Shown here: piece after piece, positions 24,680 to 37,428 of the stretch
Numbering within the stretch: the stretch's first letter is position 1
How the letters are laid out: every line of letters starts with the position of its first letter
Assembly (NCBI RefSeq): GCF_000974445.1
Contig: NZ_BBOJ01000001.1
Span: forward strand, 124,001 to 188,000
Origin: Lentzea aerocolonigenes
GTDB lineage: Bacteria > Actinomycetota > Actinomycetes > Mycobacteriales > Pseudonocardiaceae
DNA: 64,000 nucleotides
Reading direction: 5' to 3'
Notes under the pieces: model-generated
Seen by the model: the letters and a program-made list of their open reading frames with translations, nothing else
Databases searched by the model: none
What the model was told of the DNA's origin: nothing
Program-made: the position numbers and the translations under genes

Positions 24680-25632
24680 GCCAGATCTCCCTGGAACCTC
24701 GTGTCGACGAACTTCCCGAAGTCGACCTTGCCCGGCAACGTCTTGTCCTCGGCGAACGCGTCCGCGAGCTCCTGCTCGGATTTGATCAGCGTGTCGTCGA
24801 TCTTCACCGGCAGGTCGCCGTTGCGGTTCACCGCGGCCAGCGCGACCTCGTACTTGAGACCGGTCTCCGCCGCCCACGCCTTCGCCCACTCCTCGCGGTG
24901 CGTGTCGGCCCACTTCTGCGCCTTGTAGTAGCGGACCAGGTACTCCTTGAGCGCCGGGGTCTTCCCCTTGTCGTCCAACGCCTTGCGGCCCGCGACCTGG
25001 AACCCGTACCCGTTCGACCTGCCCTCACCAGTGGTCAGCACGCGCGCCTTGGCCTCCTGCTGCGCCTGCGCGGTGTAGGGGTCCCAGACCGCCCACGCGT
25101 CGACCTTGCCCTGGGTGAACGCGCTGTAGGCGTCCGACGGTTGCAGGAAGTTCAGCGTGACGTCCTTGGTCGTCAAACCGCTGGCGCGCAACGTGAGCAG
25201 CACCTGGCCGTGTGCCGAACTGCCTTTGGCGACGGCGATGTTCTTGCCTTTCAGGTCGCTGACGCTGCGAAGCGGCGAGTTCTCCTGGACCAGGATCGCG
25301 TCGGCCTCGACCTCGCCCTTCGACGCTCCGACCGCGGCGATCCTGGCGTTGGCCGCGGCGGCGAAGATCGGCGGTGTGTTGCCGACTCCGCCGAGGTCGA
25401 TCGCACCGGCCGAGGCGGCCTCCAGCAGCGGCGGACCGGAGGTGAACGTCGACCACTCGATCTTGTACGGGAAGTCGCCCAGCAGACCGGCGGCCGTGAG
25501 CAGCGCCTTCGCCCCGCCCTTCTGGTCACCAACCTTCAGCACGACCTCACCGGGCGGGGTGTCCTGCGCGGTCGCGGCACACCCGGTCGTGAACAAGATC
25601 GCAGCGAGGAGGCTAAGCAGCTGTTTCAACAT
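24676..25632 (-). CDS. ssuA: Aliphatic sulfonate ABC transporter substrate-binding lipoprotein
   Basis: A 318-residue solute-binding protein with signal peptide and lipobox FTTGC (Cys about 18). The mature region begins VLKVGDQKGGAKALL, as in SsuA/TauA proteins, with FPYKIEWSTFTSGPPLLEAA and AIDLGGVGNTPPIFAAA. I take ATG 25630-25632, which puts the signal peptide at the N-terminus; an upstream start would add an unrelated 14-residue extension. It overlaps ssuB by 20 nt and ssuD by 4 nt. It delivers sulfonates to SsuBC. Confidence 0.94.
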   Translation of the reverse strand: MLKQLLSLLAAILFTTGCAATAQDTPPGEVVLKVGDQKGGAKALLTAAGLLGDFPYKIEWSTFTSGPPLLEAASAGAIDLGGVGNTPPIFAAAANARIAAVGASKGEVEADAILVQENSPLRSVSDLKGKNIAVAKGSSAHGQVLLTLRASGLTTKDVTLNFLQPSDAYSAFTQGKVDAWAVWDPYTAQAQQEAKARVLTTGEGRSNGYGFQVAGRKALDDKGKTPALKEYLVRYYKAQKWADTHREEWAKAWAAETGLKYEVALAAVNRNGDLPVKIDDTLIKSEQELADAFAEDKTLPGKVDFGKFVDTRFQGDLA

Positions 25633-26314
25633 CCACTCCCAGATCGGCGAGCACGCGGGTGCGTTGCTCCACAACGGAAGCCCGGCGGCGCGGGCGGGGC
25701 AGGTCGACGTGGTGCTCCGCGACGATCCGGCCCTCGTCGAGCACGAGGACCCGGTCGGCCAGCAGCAACGCCTCGTCGACGTCGTGCGTCACGAGCAGGA
25801 CGGCGGGCCGGTGCTCGGCCCACAGGTCTTCCACCAGGTGGTGCATGGCGAGCCTGGTCAACGCGTCCAGCGCGCCGAACGGCTCGTCCAGCAGCAACAG
25901 GTCGGGTTCGCGGACGAGTGCCCGCGCGAGCGAGACCCGTTGCGCCTCACCACCGGACAACGTCAGCGGCCAGGCGTCGGCGTGGCCGGCCAGCCGCACC
26001 TCTTCCAGCGCCTTCAAGGCGACCGAGCGGCCGTCCGGCCGGTGCAGGCCGAGCGCGATGTTGCGCCAGACCTTGCGCCACGGCAGCAGGCGCGGCTGCT
26101 GGAACGCGATCGACACCGTGCCTTGCACTTCGGCCGCACCCTCGACGTCGCGGTCCAGGCCCGCGAGGATGCGCAGCAACGTCGACTTGCCGCAGCCGCT
26201 GCGTCCGAGCAGCGCCACGAACTCGCCGGGCGCGATCTCGAGATCGATGCCGTCCAGTACGGTTCGCGCGCCGAATGCCTTGTGCAGACCACGAACACTC
26301 ACCGGGTTCGCCAT
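25613..26314 (-). CDS. ssuB: Aliphatic sulfonate ABC transporter ATPase
   Basis: A 233-residue ABC ATPase. Walker A is GRSGCGKST at 37-45, the Q-loop is in AFQQPRLLPW, the ABC signature LSGGEAQR at 119-126, Walker B LLLLDEP followed by the D-loop at about 139-150, and the H-loop in LLVTHDVDEA. It powers sulfonate uptake with SsuA and SsuC. Overlaps ssuC by 16 nt and ssuA by 20 nt, so the whole operon is tightly coupled. Confidence 0.95.
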   Translation of the reverse strand: MANPVSVRGLHKAFGARTVLDGIDLEIAPGEFVALLGRSGCGKSTLLRILAGLDRDVEGAAEVQGTVSIAFQQPRLLPWRKVWRNIALGLHRPDGRSVALKALEEVRLAGHADAWPLTLSGGEAQRVSLARALVREPDLLLLDEPFGALDALTRLAMHHLVEDLWAEHRPAVLLVTHDVDEALLLADRVLVLDEGRIVAEHHVDLPRPRRRASVVEQRTRVLADLGVDVETAA

Positions 26315-27066
26315 CGCAGGATCCTCCTCTCCAGCACCCGCACCAGGGCGTCCGTCGTGAGGCCGAGCAGCGCGTAGACCACGAGGCCGACGACCACGAC
26401 GTCGGTGCGGAGGAACTCACGGGCGTTGTTGATCAGGAAGCCGAGGCCCGCGTCGGCGTTGATCTGCTCGCCGACGATCAGCGACAGCCACGCGGTGCCG
26501 AGCGCGATCCGCAGTCCCACCAGGGTTTGCGGCACGGCGGACGGCAGCACGACGTGCACGACCCGTTCGAACCGGCTGTAGCCCAGGACGCGAGCGGCCT
26601 CGACCAGTCCGGGGTCGGTCTGCCGGATGCCGGCGTGCAGGTTCAGGTAGAGCGGGAACGCCACACCGGACGCGACCAGCGCGAGCTTGGGTTCCTCTCC
26701 GATGCCGAACCACAGGATGAACAACGGGATCAACCCGAGGTGCGGCAGCGTGCGCAACATCTGAACCGGTGGATCCAGCAAAGTCTCACCCCACCGGGAA
26801 AGACCGGAGACGAGACCCGATGCGCCCCCGACCGCGGCCCCGATGAGAAATCCGAAGAAAACGCGCCCGAGCGAGACGGTGAATGCGTCGAGCAATTGGC
26901 CGTCGGCGATCAGCTCACCCGCGGACTGCGCGACGGTCAGCGGAGAAGCGAGTTTCTCGGGCGGCAGCACACCCGTTGAACTGGCGAGTTGCCACAGCAG
27001 GACCAGCGCCACCGGGCTGATCCAGCGCAGCTGCCGCGCAGGTTTTCGAACGAGTGAAAGGGTCAC
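26299..27066 (-). CDS. ssuC: Aliphatic sulfonate ABC transporter permease
   Basis: A 255-residue permease with about six membrane segments, of the BPD_transp_1 family. The EAA loop that contacts the ATPase is EAARVLGYSRFERVVHVVLPSAVPQTL at about 155-181. It is the first gene of the ssu operon; the 170 bp upstream, shared with the divergent peptidase gene, should carry the promoter. No clear sulfur-control site was identified there. Confidence 0.94.
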   Translation of the reverse strand: MTLSLVRKPARQLRWISPVALVLLWQLASSTGVLPPEKLASPLTVAQSAGELIADGQLLDAFTVSLGRVFFGFLIGAAVGGASGLVSGLSRWGETLLDPPVQMLRTLPHLGLIPLFILWFGIGEEPKLALVASGVAFPLYLNLHAGIRQTDPGLVEAARVLGYSRFERVVHVVLPSAVPQTLVGLRIALGTAWLSLIVGEQINADAGLGFLINNAREFLRTDVVVVGLVVYALLGLTTDALVRVLERRILRWRTR

Positions 27067-27236
27067 GGCGCAGAAGTACAGGCGAGTGGAAGGCGTGAGT
27101 CAACGACGCCCAAATCGTGAAAAAGCGTCTGCCATCGACATAGTCGGAAAGGGCGGTTTCCTGCTAACGGCTGAGTGACAGCGGGCAGCACGACGATCAT
27201 CATTTGGACATGAATCAGGAGGGGGACAGATCCGGT

Positions 27237-31658
<4,422 letters not shown>

Positions 31659-31757
31659 CCGTGCACTTGTCATTCGCTTGAGTGTCACCCAAAGGCATTG
31701 CCTAATTTCATAATGTGACTAAGGGTGGTCCCGAAACTTCCAACAAGGAAGGTCGGG

Positions 31758-32390
31758 ATGATGTCAAAAGTTAACCGAACCATTGGTGTTCTGGTTGCCG
31801 CGGCGGCCCTCACCCTCGGTTTTGTTTCCCCTGCACTCGCGACACCGCCGAACATCCCCAGTGCCGACACCGCGAAGTCCGAGCTCGCCGGCCTGACCGT
31901 TCGGGCCGACGGCTCGATGACGGGTTATTCGCGCGACAAGTTCCCGCACTGGATCACTCAGTCGGGCACCTGCAACACCCGCGAGGTCGTGCTGAAGCGC
32001 GACGGCACCAACGTGGTGACCGACTCGTCGTGCGCCGCCACGTCGGGCCGCTGGTTCTCGCCGTACGACGGTGCGACGTGGACCGCGGCCTCCGACGTGG
32101 ACATCGACCACATCGTGCCGCTGGCGGCCGCCTGGAGGTCGGGAGCGTCGTCGTGGACCACGGCCCAGCGCCAGGCGTTCGCCAACGACCTCACGCGCCC
32201 GCAGCTGATCGCGGTGACCGACAACGTGAACCAGGCGAAGGGCGACCAGACCCCCGCCACCTGGAAGCCGCCGCTGACGTCGTACTGGTGCACCTACGCC
32301 AAGATGTGGGTACACACCAAGTACTACTGGAAGCTCAGCGTGAACTCGTCGGAGAAGACCGCGTTGACGGACATGCTCGGAAGGTGCTGA
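31758..32390 (+). CDS. Secreted HNH endonuclease (DUF1524-like)
   Basis: A 210-residue exported protein. The signal peptide spans about 1-28 (VNRTIGVLVAAAALTLGFVSPALA). The nuclease core shows DIDHIVPLAAAWRSGA with the catalytic-type D117-H118, followed by Asn157 in DNVNQAKGDQTP and the C-terminal YWKLSVNSSEKTALTDML, as in GmrSD/DUF1524-type secreted nucleases of actinomycetes. Four cysteines could form disulfides. It probably degrades DNA or RNA outside the cell for nutrient use. I start at ATG 31758 behind GGAAGG. The upstream 100 bp is unusually AT-rich for this window. Confidence 0.9.
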   Translation: MMSKVNRTIGVLVAAAALTLGFVSPALATPPNIPSADTAKSELAGLTVRADGSMTGYSRDKFPHWITQSGTCNTREVVLKRDGTNVVTDSSCAATSGRWFSPYDGATWTAASDVDIDHIVPLAAAWRSGASSWTTAQRQAFANDLTRPQLIAVTDNVNQAKGDQTPATWKPPLTSYWCTYAKMWVHTKYYWKLSVNSSEKTALTDMLGRC

Positions 32391-32641
32391 TGGCGTCACT
32401 CTCCTCGCTTTTCGTGGCGGGTCCCGGCGGCGTGATGACCGACGAGGTCGGCGTCGTCACGGGAGACCTCGAGCTCTGCACGGAACTCTCCGACGACGGG
32501 AAGCTGCGTGCGCTGGTCCGCTACGAGGGCGCGGAGGAGTGGTACGCCGTCACGGGCGGTTCGTGCGCCCTGGCTGATCCTCGTGATCACGAGCCGGTTC
32601 ACTCGCTGCTGCTGGGCCTGCTGAACCGGCCGGAGGGCTGA
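32390..32641 (+). CDS. Small hypothetical protein coupled to HNH nuclease gene
   Basis: An 83-residue soluble protein, MASLSSLFVAGPGGVMTDEV and on, starting with a TGATG overlap at the nuclease stop, which supports real translation. It has a compact beta-strand-like pattern (LELCTELSDDGKLRALVRYEG, EEWYAVTGGSC). No family is recognised. An immunity or partner role is possible but unproven. Its last 92 nt overlap the end of the FUSC gene on the opposite strand, so one of the two C-termini may be recent. Confidence 0.65.
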   Translation: MASLSSLFVAGPGGVMTDEVGVVTGDLELCTELSDDGKLRALVRYEGAEEWYAVTGGSCALADPRDHEPVHSLLLGLLNRPEG

Positions 32642-33710
32642 GGGGCGGCAACGCCTCCATCGCCTCGCTCCTGCTCAGTCCCGTGGCCTGCAACAGATCC
32701 ACGGCCACGCTGCGGATCTGGGCCAGCACGACCTTGGACGAGAACCCGTCCCCACCGAGACGCCGCGCGGTGAGCTGCCGCGCGGCGTTTCGCACGGCCT
32801 CCCTGGTGTGCTTGGGCTCCTTGCCCTTCTCCAGCTCGCCCTTGAGGCAGTCGACGGCGTCCGCGTAGTCCTTCAGCACGTCCGGCACGCCGTCCGGGAT
32901 CTGCTCGTCGGCCTTGAGCGCCGCCATGCTCCTGCGCGCCAGCACACGGGTGTTGCGGATCGCGTAGTCCACCGGCCCGGCCGCGGTGTGGTACCTGCCG
33001 AGCTCGTCCTTGGACCGCCACCGGATGGGCGCGATCTTCGTGATCTCGCTGCCGGTCTGCAGCGCCGCCTTGTAGTCGTCGATCGTGCTCTGGCTGGTCC
33101 GCAACTCCGCGAGCACCCCAGCTGCCTTGACCGCGTCCTTCTCCGTCAGCGCCTCGGCGAGGGTCCGCAACGCACCGCTGAGGGTGTTCGTGAGCACCCT
33201 GAGCTGCCGCTGGGCCACGGTGACCGGGTTGGCGGGCAGCAGCGCCGCCACCGCGAGCCCCACCAGACCACCGGTCAGCGCGTCGATCATCCGGTCGAAC
33301 CCGCCACCCGCGCTCGGCGGCAGCAGCGTGGCGACCAGGACGGCGGAGGAGCCTGCCTGGAGAGCGATCACCGAACCGCCGTCGAGCAGCACCGCCGCCG
33401 ACATCGCGAGCCCGACGACGAGCGCGATCTGCCACGGACCGCTGCCGATCCAGCTGATCAACGCGTCGCCCACACCGACCCCGACCGACACGCCGACGAC
33501 CAGCTCACCGACGCGCCGCAACCGTTGCCCCAGCGAGACACCGAGGCAGACGACGGCGGCGATCGGCGCGAAGAACGGGTGCTGGTGCCCGATGACGAGG
33601 GTCGCCACGACCCAGGCGAGGCCGGCGGACAGGGCACTTTGGACGATCGGCAGCGCGGCTCCGCGCCACCGCGTCAGCCCACGCCCGACCGCATCCCTGA
33701 CAGCACCCAC
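32550..33710 (-). CDS. FUSC-like aromatic-acid exporter family membrane protein
   Basis: A 386-residue protein. The N-terminal 165 residues hold about five to six membrane segments (IVQSALSAGLAWVVATLVIG, HPFFAPIAAVVCLGVSLGQRLRR, WQIALVVGLAMSAAVLLDGG), matching the FUSC/YccS-type half-permease. The rest is a helical cytosolic domain rich in Leu/Ala/Lys. Known relatives export aromatic carboxylic acids; the substrate here is not known. The last 35 residues are Pro/Ala/Ser-rich and low-complexity, and this is the part overlapping the 83-residue gene. Confidence 0.87.
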   Translation of the reverse strand: MGAVRDAVGRGLTRWRGAALPIVQSALSAGLAWVVATLVIGHQHPFFAPIAAVVCLGVSLGQRLRRVGELVVGVSVGVGVGDALISWIGSGPWQIALVVGLAMSAAVLLDGGSVIALQAGSSAVLVATLLPPSAGGGFDRMIDALTGGLVGLAVAALLPANPVTVAQRQLRVLTNTLSGALRTLAEALTEKDAVKAAGVLAELRTSQSTIDDYKAALQTGSEITKIAPIRWRSKDELGRYHTAAGPVDYAIRNTRVLARRSMAALKADEQIPDGVPDVLKDYADAVDCLKGELEKGKEPKHTREAVRNAARQLTARRLGGDGFSSKVVLAQIRSVAVDLLQATGLSRSEAMEALPPLSPPAGSAGPAAASEPARDHEDQPGRTNRP

Positions 33711-33881
33711 GAACTCTCCCGACCTGGATCAACTGACGCCGCCAGTCTTGGTCAGGCGGCCACCAGGCACAACCTGCGGTGTGTTCGTTCACATGCCCGT
33801 GACGACCAGCGTCACACCGGTGCGGGACCGACCAGGTCGCTGCTCCTGGGCACGGCGTGCTCTCTCGTGCGAGAAACGGCC

Positions 33882-33918
33882 CGGCCCCTGGTTCCACCTG
33901 GGGAACTCAGGGGCCGGC
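33882..33918 (-). terminator. Hairpin terminator after DUF3151 gene
   Basis: CCGGCCCCT and GGTTCC on the left arm (33882-33896) pair with GGAAC and AGGGGCCGG on the right arm (33903-33918) with one bulged base and a 6-nt loop. It begins 11 nt after the stop of the DUF3151 gene on the minus strand. Confidence 0.75.
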
Positions 33919-33929
33919 CACCGCTTGCG

Positions 33930-34340
33930 TCAGGCCAGACCCAGCGCGGCAGAAGCCTTGGGGTCGGAGTCGGCGAGGAACTTCGAGCAGCGCTCCCACT
34001 CCTCGTCCTCACCGATCTCACGCGCGGCACGGGCCAGCGCGGCCAGCGCGCGCAGGAAGCCCTGGTTCGGCCGGTGGTCCCACGGCACGGGGCCGAAGCC
34101 CTTCCAGCCGGAGCGGCGCAGCTGGTCGAGGCCGCGGTGGTAGCCGGTGCGGGCGTAGGCGTAGGCGGCGACCGGGTCGCCGGCGTGCAGCGCGCGTTCG
34201 GCCAGCAGGGCCCAGGCCTCGGAGAAGTCCGGGTACGCCCGCACGATCTTGGCGGGGTCGGTGCCGCCGTCCGCGGCGGCCTGCGCCTCGGGACGGTCGG
34301 GGAGACGGGTCGGCTCGGGCCCGAGGAGGTTCTCAACCAT
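33930..34340 (-). CDS. DUF3151-family protein
   Basis: A 136-residue protein (MVENLLGPEPTRLPDRPEAQ and on) matching the actinobacterial DUF3151 family of unknown function. Helical repeats (FSEAWALLAERALHAGD, AAYAYARTGYHRGLDQLRR) look TPR-like, followed by the family-typical GWKGFGPVPWDHRPNQGFLRA-like region. It is usually encoded close to fba in actinobacteria, as here (1.4 kb away). I use the ATG at 34338-34340 giving MVENLLG; an ATG three codons upstream (34347-34349) is equally possible. Confidence 0.9.
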   Translation of the reverse strand: MVENLLGPEPTRLPDRPEAQAAADGGTDPAKIVRAYPDFSEAWALLAERALHAGDPVAAYAYARTGYHRGLDQLRRSGWKGFGPVPWDHRPNQGFLRALAALARAAREIGEDEEWERCSKFLADSDPKASAALGLA

Positions 34341-34368
34341 GCGGCCCATCGTGCCGCACGAGCGCGAG

Positions 34369-34464
34369 CTACGAGATGAACACCCTCATGACCGCGGCCA
34401 CAACGGCCAGCAGCAACGCGGTGACGAGCACTCCGGCGACGATCTTCTTGCTCATGGCGGGCAT
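34369..34464 (-). CDS. Tiny membrane peptide, 31 residues
   Basis: The frame reads MPAMSKKIVAGVLVTALLL followed by AVVAAVMRVFIS and a TAG stop: two lysines, then a single hydrophobic helix. The second ATG (34453-34455) is an alternative start. It sits just upstream of the DUF3151 gene on the same strand. Support is the clean KK-TM composition; the ribosome site (GCGGAA) is weak. Confidence 0.45.
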   Translation of the reverse strand: MPAMSKKIVAGVLVTALLLAVVAAVMRVFIS

Positions 34465-34589
34465 GGTTCCGCGCTGGGCCGAACAGATCAACGATGTTCA
34501 CCCGGTTGTGCATACGAATTGGAAACATCAGGGTAAAACCAGGGTGGTTTCGCCTTCCTGGAAACCCGACGTCCGCTCATGATGTTCGG

Positions 34590-35705
34590 ATGATGCAGGG
34601 GGCAAGGCAGTTCCGGGACCAGTACTGGGAGCGGGGCGAGCCGGGCAGGGAGACACCGGCGGCGCTCACCAAGCAGCTCTACCAGCTGTGGCTCCTAGGC
34701 CTGCTGTTGAAGCTGATCGGGTCGTCGTGGGACGTCTCGTGGCACTTCAAGTGGCTGCGCGACGACCTCGCGCCGCCGCATCTGATCAACACGGTCGGCA
34801 CGGTGATCGTGGTCGGGCTCACGCTGTTCCACACGTTCACCGGGTACGGCGCCGACAAGCTCGCGTTGCGGCTCATGCAGGTCGGATGCGGGATCTTCCT
34901 CGTCGCACTGCCGATCGACGTGATCAACCACCGCGTCAACGGCCTCGACATCACGTCGTGGAGCGGATCGCACGCGCTGCTCTACCTCGGCACGGCGGTC
35001 ATGCTCGCGGGCGCGATCCGCGGGTGGATGAAGTACTTCCCGGACGGCACCATGCGCACGTTCGGGCTCGTCGCGCTGTGGTTCTTCTTCCTGGAGAACG
35101 TCTGGTTCCCCAACCAGCACCAGGAGTACGGCGTGCGCGCGTTGCAGGCCTACGACAGCGGACGGCCCGAGGCGGAGCCGATCCTGTTGCAGTTCGCCGC
35201 CGACCAGCTCGGACTGCCGGTCGGGCGTGAGGCGGTCGTGCACTTCGCACTGCCCATCGCGGACTGGGTCTACCCGGTGTGGGGCCTGGTCGCGGCGGCG
35301 ATCGTGCTGGTGATCGCGCGGCGCACGATCGACCGGCCGTGGGCGGCCACCGCCGTCGCCACCGGGTACGTCGCGTACCGGTGCCTGATCTGGCCGCTGC
35401 TCGCGGGCATCGACTTCCCGAAGTCCGCCGTGCCGCTGTTCCTGATCCTCGTCGGTCTCGCGATCGACGCGGCGCACGTGGTGAAGATGCCCACGCCGGC
35501 CGCGGCCGTGCTGGGTTCCGCGGCCGTCACGACCGTCGGGTACGTCGGCATCTGGTTCCAGCAGGAGTACCTGTGGGGACCGCCCATCGCGTTCGCGTCG
35601 GCGGCGGTCACCGCCGTCCTTCTAGCGGTCCTCTGGACCGTCGGCGACCTGCTCATCCACCGCCCGGAAGCCCAACTGCTCGCCTCCCGCCTCAAACTCA
35701 GCTGA
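34590..35705 (+). CDS. Polytopic membrane protein of unknown function
   Basis: A 371-residue protein with about nine to ten membrane segments, e.g. LYQLWLLGLLLKLIGSSW, HLINTVGTVIVVGLTLFHTF, GSHALLYLGTAVMLAGAI, TFGLVALWFFFLENVWF. Conserved-looking features are SWDVSWHFKWLRDD in the first segment, several His near membrane faces (WHFKW, FHTF, GSHALL), and acidic loops. The histidines could bind metal or haem, but no known motif is complete. It ends at a long bidirectional hairpin shared with fba. I start at ATG 34590; an ATG a few codons earlier exists. Confidence 0.8.
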   Translation: MMQGARQFRDQYWERGEPGRETPAALTKQLYQLWLLGLLLKLIGSSWDVSWHFKWLRDDLAPPHLINTVGTVIVVGLTLFHTFTGYGADKLALRLMQVGCGIFLVALPIDVINHRVNGLDITSWSGSHALLYLGTAVMLAGAIRGWMKYFPDGTMRTFGLVALWFFFLENVWFPNQHQEYGVRALQAYDSGRPEAEPILLQFAADQLGLPVGREAVVHFALPIADWVYPVWGLVAAAIVLVIARRTIDRPWAATAVATGYVAYRCLIWPLLAGIDFPKSAVPLFLILVGLAIDAAHVVKMPTPAAAVLGSAAVTTVGYVGIWFQQEYLWGPPIAFASAAVTAVLLAVLWTVGDLLIHRPEAQLLASRLKLS

Positions 35706-35708
35706 AAC

Positions 35709-35759
35709 GCACGCGGGGACCTTTCGTTCACTCAGTGCGAACGAAAGGTCCCCGCGTGC
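35709..35759. terminator. Bidirectional terminator, 21-bp perfect stem
   Basis: Arms at 35709-35729 and 35739-35759 are perfect 21-nt inverted copies (core GGGGACCTTTCGTTC) around a 9-nt loop ACTCAGTGC. It sits between the convergent ends of the membrane protein gene (35705) and fba (35769) and should stop transcription both ways. The inner CACTCAGTG can form a further small stem. Confidence 0.92.
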
Positions 35760-35768
35760 ACTCTGAAA

Positions 35769-36803
35769 TCAGCCCGCGATCATGCGGCCCGACGACTTGA
35801 GGTGCTCGCACGCCTGGGCGATGCGGGCGGCCATGGCCTGCTCGGCTGCCTTGAGGTAGCTGCGCGGGTCGTAGGTCTTCTTGTTGCCGACCTCGCCGTC
35901 GATCTTCAGCACACCGTCGTAGTTCTGGAACATGTGCGCCGCGATCGGGCGGGTGAAGGCGTACTGCGTGTCCGTGTCGATGTTCATCTTGATGACGCCG
36001 TACGACACGGCCTCGTGGATCTCCTCCAGCAGCGAGCCGGAGCCGCCGTGGAAGACGAGGTCGAACGGCTTCGAGCCGGCGGGCAGGCCGAGCTTCTCCG
36101 CCGCCACGTCCTGGCCCTGCTTGAGGATCTCCGGGCGCAGCTTGACGTTGCCCGGCTTGTACACGCCGTGCACGTTGCCGAAGGTCGCGGCGAGCAGGTA
36201 GCGACCCTTCTCACCGGCGCCGAGGGCGTCGACGGTCTTCAGGTAGTCCTCGGGCGTCGTGTAGAGCTTGTCGTTGATCTCGTTGTCGACGCCGTCCTCC
36301 TCGCCGCCCACGACACCGACCTCGATCTCGAGGACGATCTTCGCCTTGGCGGAGAGGTCGAGCAGCTCGCTCGCGATCTGGAGGTTCTCCTCCAGAGGCA
36401 CGGCCGAGCCGTCCCACATGTGCGACTGGAAGAGCGGGTTGCCGCCCTTGTCCACCCGCTCCTGGCTGATCGCGATCAGCGGACGCACGTACCCGTCGAG
36501 CTTGTCCTTCGGGCAGTGGTCGGTGTGCAGCGCGATGTTCACCGGGTACTTCGCGGCGACAACGTGCGCGAACTCGGCGAGAGCGACAGCGCCGGTCACC
36601 ATGTCCTTGACCTTGGTGCCCGAGGCGAACTCGGCACCACCGGTCGAGACCTGGATGATGCCGTCGCTCTCGGCCTCGGCGAATCCGCGCAGAGCCGCGT
36701 TGAGCGTCTCCGAAGACGTGACGTTGATCGCGGGGTAGGCGAACTCGTTCGCCTTGGCCCGGTCAAGCATCTCCGCATAGACCTCGGGAGTTGCGATGGG
36801 CAT
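35769..36803 (-). CDS. fba: Class II fructose-bisphosphate aldolase
   Basis: A 344-residue zinc aldolase that splits fructose-1,6-bisphosphate to DHAP and glyceraldehyde-3-phosphate in glycolysis and gluconeogenesis. Class II marks are the Asp/His pair in ALHTDHCPKDK, the zinc-ligand Glu in EIEVGVVGGEEDGV, the His in FGNVHGVYKPGN, VFHGGSGS, and KMNIDTDTQYAF. Length and start (MPIATPEVYAEML) match actinobacterial Fba. It stands alone, ending at the bidirectional hairpin; the 157 bp upstream should hold its promoter. Confidence 0.97.
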   Translation of the reverse strand: MPIATPEVYAEMLDRAKANEFAYPAINVTSSETLNAALRGFAEAESDGIIQVSTGGAEFASGTKVKDMVTGAVALAEFAHVVAAKYPVNIALHTDHCPKDKLDGYVRPLIAISQERVDKGGNPLFQSHMWDGSAVPLEENLQIASELLDLSAKAKIVLEIEVGVVGGEEDGVDNEINDKLYTTPEDYLKTVDALGAGEKGRYLLAATFGNVHGVYKPGNVKLRPEILKQGQDVAAEKLGLPAGSKPFDLVFHGGSGSLLEEIHEAVSYGVIKMNIDTDTQYAFTRPIAAHMFQNYDGVLKIDGEVGNKKTYDPRSYLKAAEQAMAARIAQACEHLKSSGRMIAG

Positions 36804-36960
36804 CGGTCGTCCTCCTCAGGTGCCCTGAACGCCGTATCAACCGCATCCTACGAGGGTGCGTCACGGGGCCAACGCGGCGGCCGACCCTGCGGCATGAACG
36901 ATCAAGTGCCAGCTGACCAGCCCGTCCGTGCTACCCGCCGGTAAGGGCATAGTGGTTGAC

Positions 36961-37245
36961 ATGGCAACCGCGCAGTGGAACGGCAAGATCATCGCGTCGA
37001 GCGACGACACGGTGGTCGTCGAAGGCAATCACTACTTCCCGCTGGAGTCCGTGGACCAGGCCGTGCTGAAGGCGACCGACCACACCTCGTTCTGCCCGTG
37101 GAAGGGCACGGCGAACTACTACTCGTTGCACGTCAACGGCTCCGAGAACGCCAACGCGGCGTGGTACTACGCCGAACCGATGGAGGCCGCGGCACAGATC
37201 AGGGGTCGCGTGGCGTTCTGGAAGGGCGTCGAGGTCACCCCTTGA
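36961..37245 (+). CDS. DUF427-family protein
   Basis: A 94-residue all-beta protein of the DUF427 family: VVEGNHYFPLESV, then the family signature HTSFCPWKGTANYYSL, and AAWYYAEPMEAA. Function is not established; the conserved Cys, Trp and Tyr suggest a small-ligand pocket. ATG start. Its last 11 nt overlap a short reverse frame (37235-37426) that looks like a gene remnant. Confidence 0.92.
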   Translation: MATAQWNGKIIASSDDTVVVEGNHYFPLESVDQAVLKATDHTSFCPWKGTANYYSLHVNGSENANAAWYYAEPMEAAAQIRGRVAFWKGVEVTP

Positions 37246-37426
37246 GCCGCTGCGCCCCGGCGAGTTCGGCGTAGCGGCCGTTCGACGACTGGATCGCCAC
37301 CTGGTCGGCGACGTGCGCACGCAGCTTCGCGGCCACCCGCTCGGGGCTGCCGTGCGCGACGTCCTCGGGCCCCCGAACTTCCCAACAACTCGCTAATCCT
37401 TTCCGGCGACACGGACTACTTTCGAT
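37235..37426 (-). pseudogene. Probable C-terminal remnant of an unidentified gene
   Basis: On the minus strand the frame reads GLASCWEVRGPEDVAHGSP then ERVAAKLRAHVADQVAIQSS and ends AGAQRLKG-stop, with protein-like amphipathic composition and codon use. The frame opens after an in-frame TGA at 37427-37429 and has no ATG or GTG near its beginning; the first GTG is inside ERVAAKL, leaving about 33 residues. The stop overlaps DUF427 by 11 nt, as real convergent pairs here do. I read it as the tail of a gene whose front was lost, possibly when the aldo/keto reductase region arrived. The parent family is not identified. Confidence 0.4.
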
Positions 37427-37428
37427 TC

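Noticed and set aside
36804-36960. tRNA or small RNA gene in the fba upstream region
   Set aside because: No cloverleaf, no CCA end and no strong hairpin; treated as promoter DNA.
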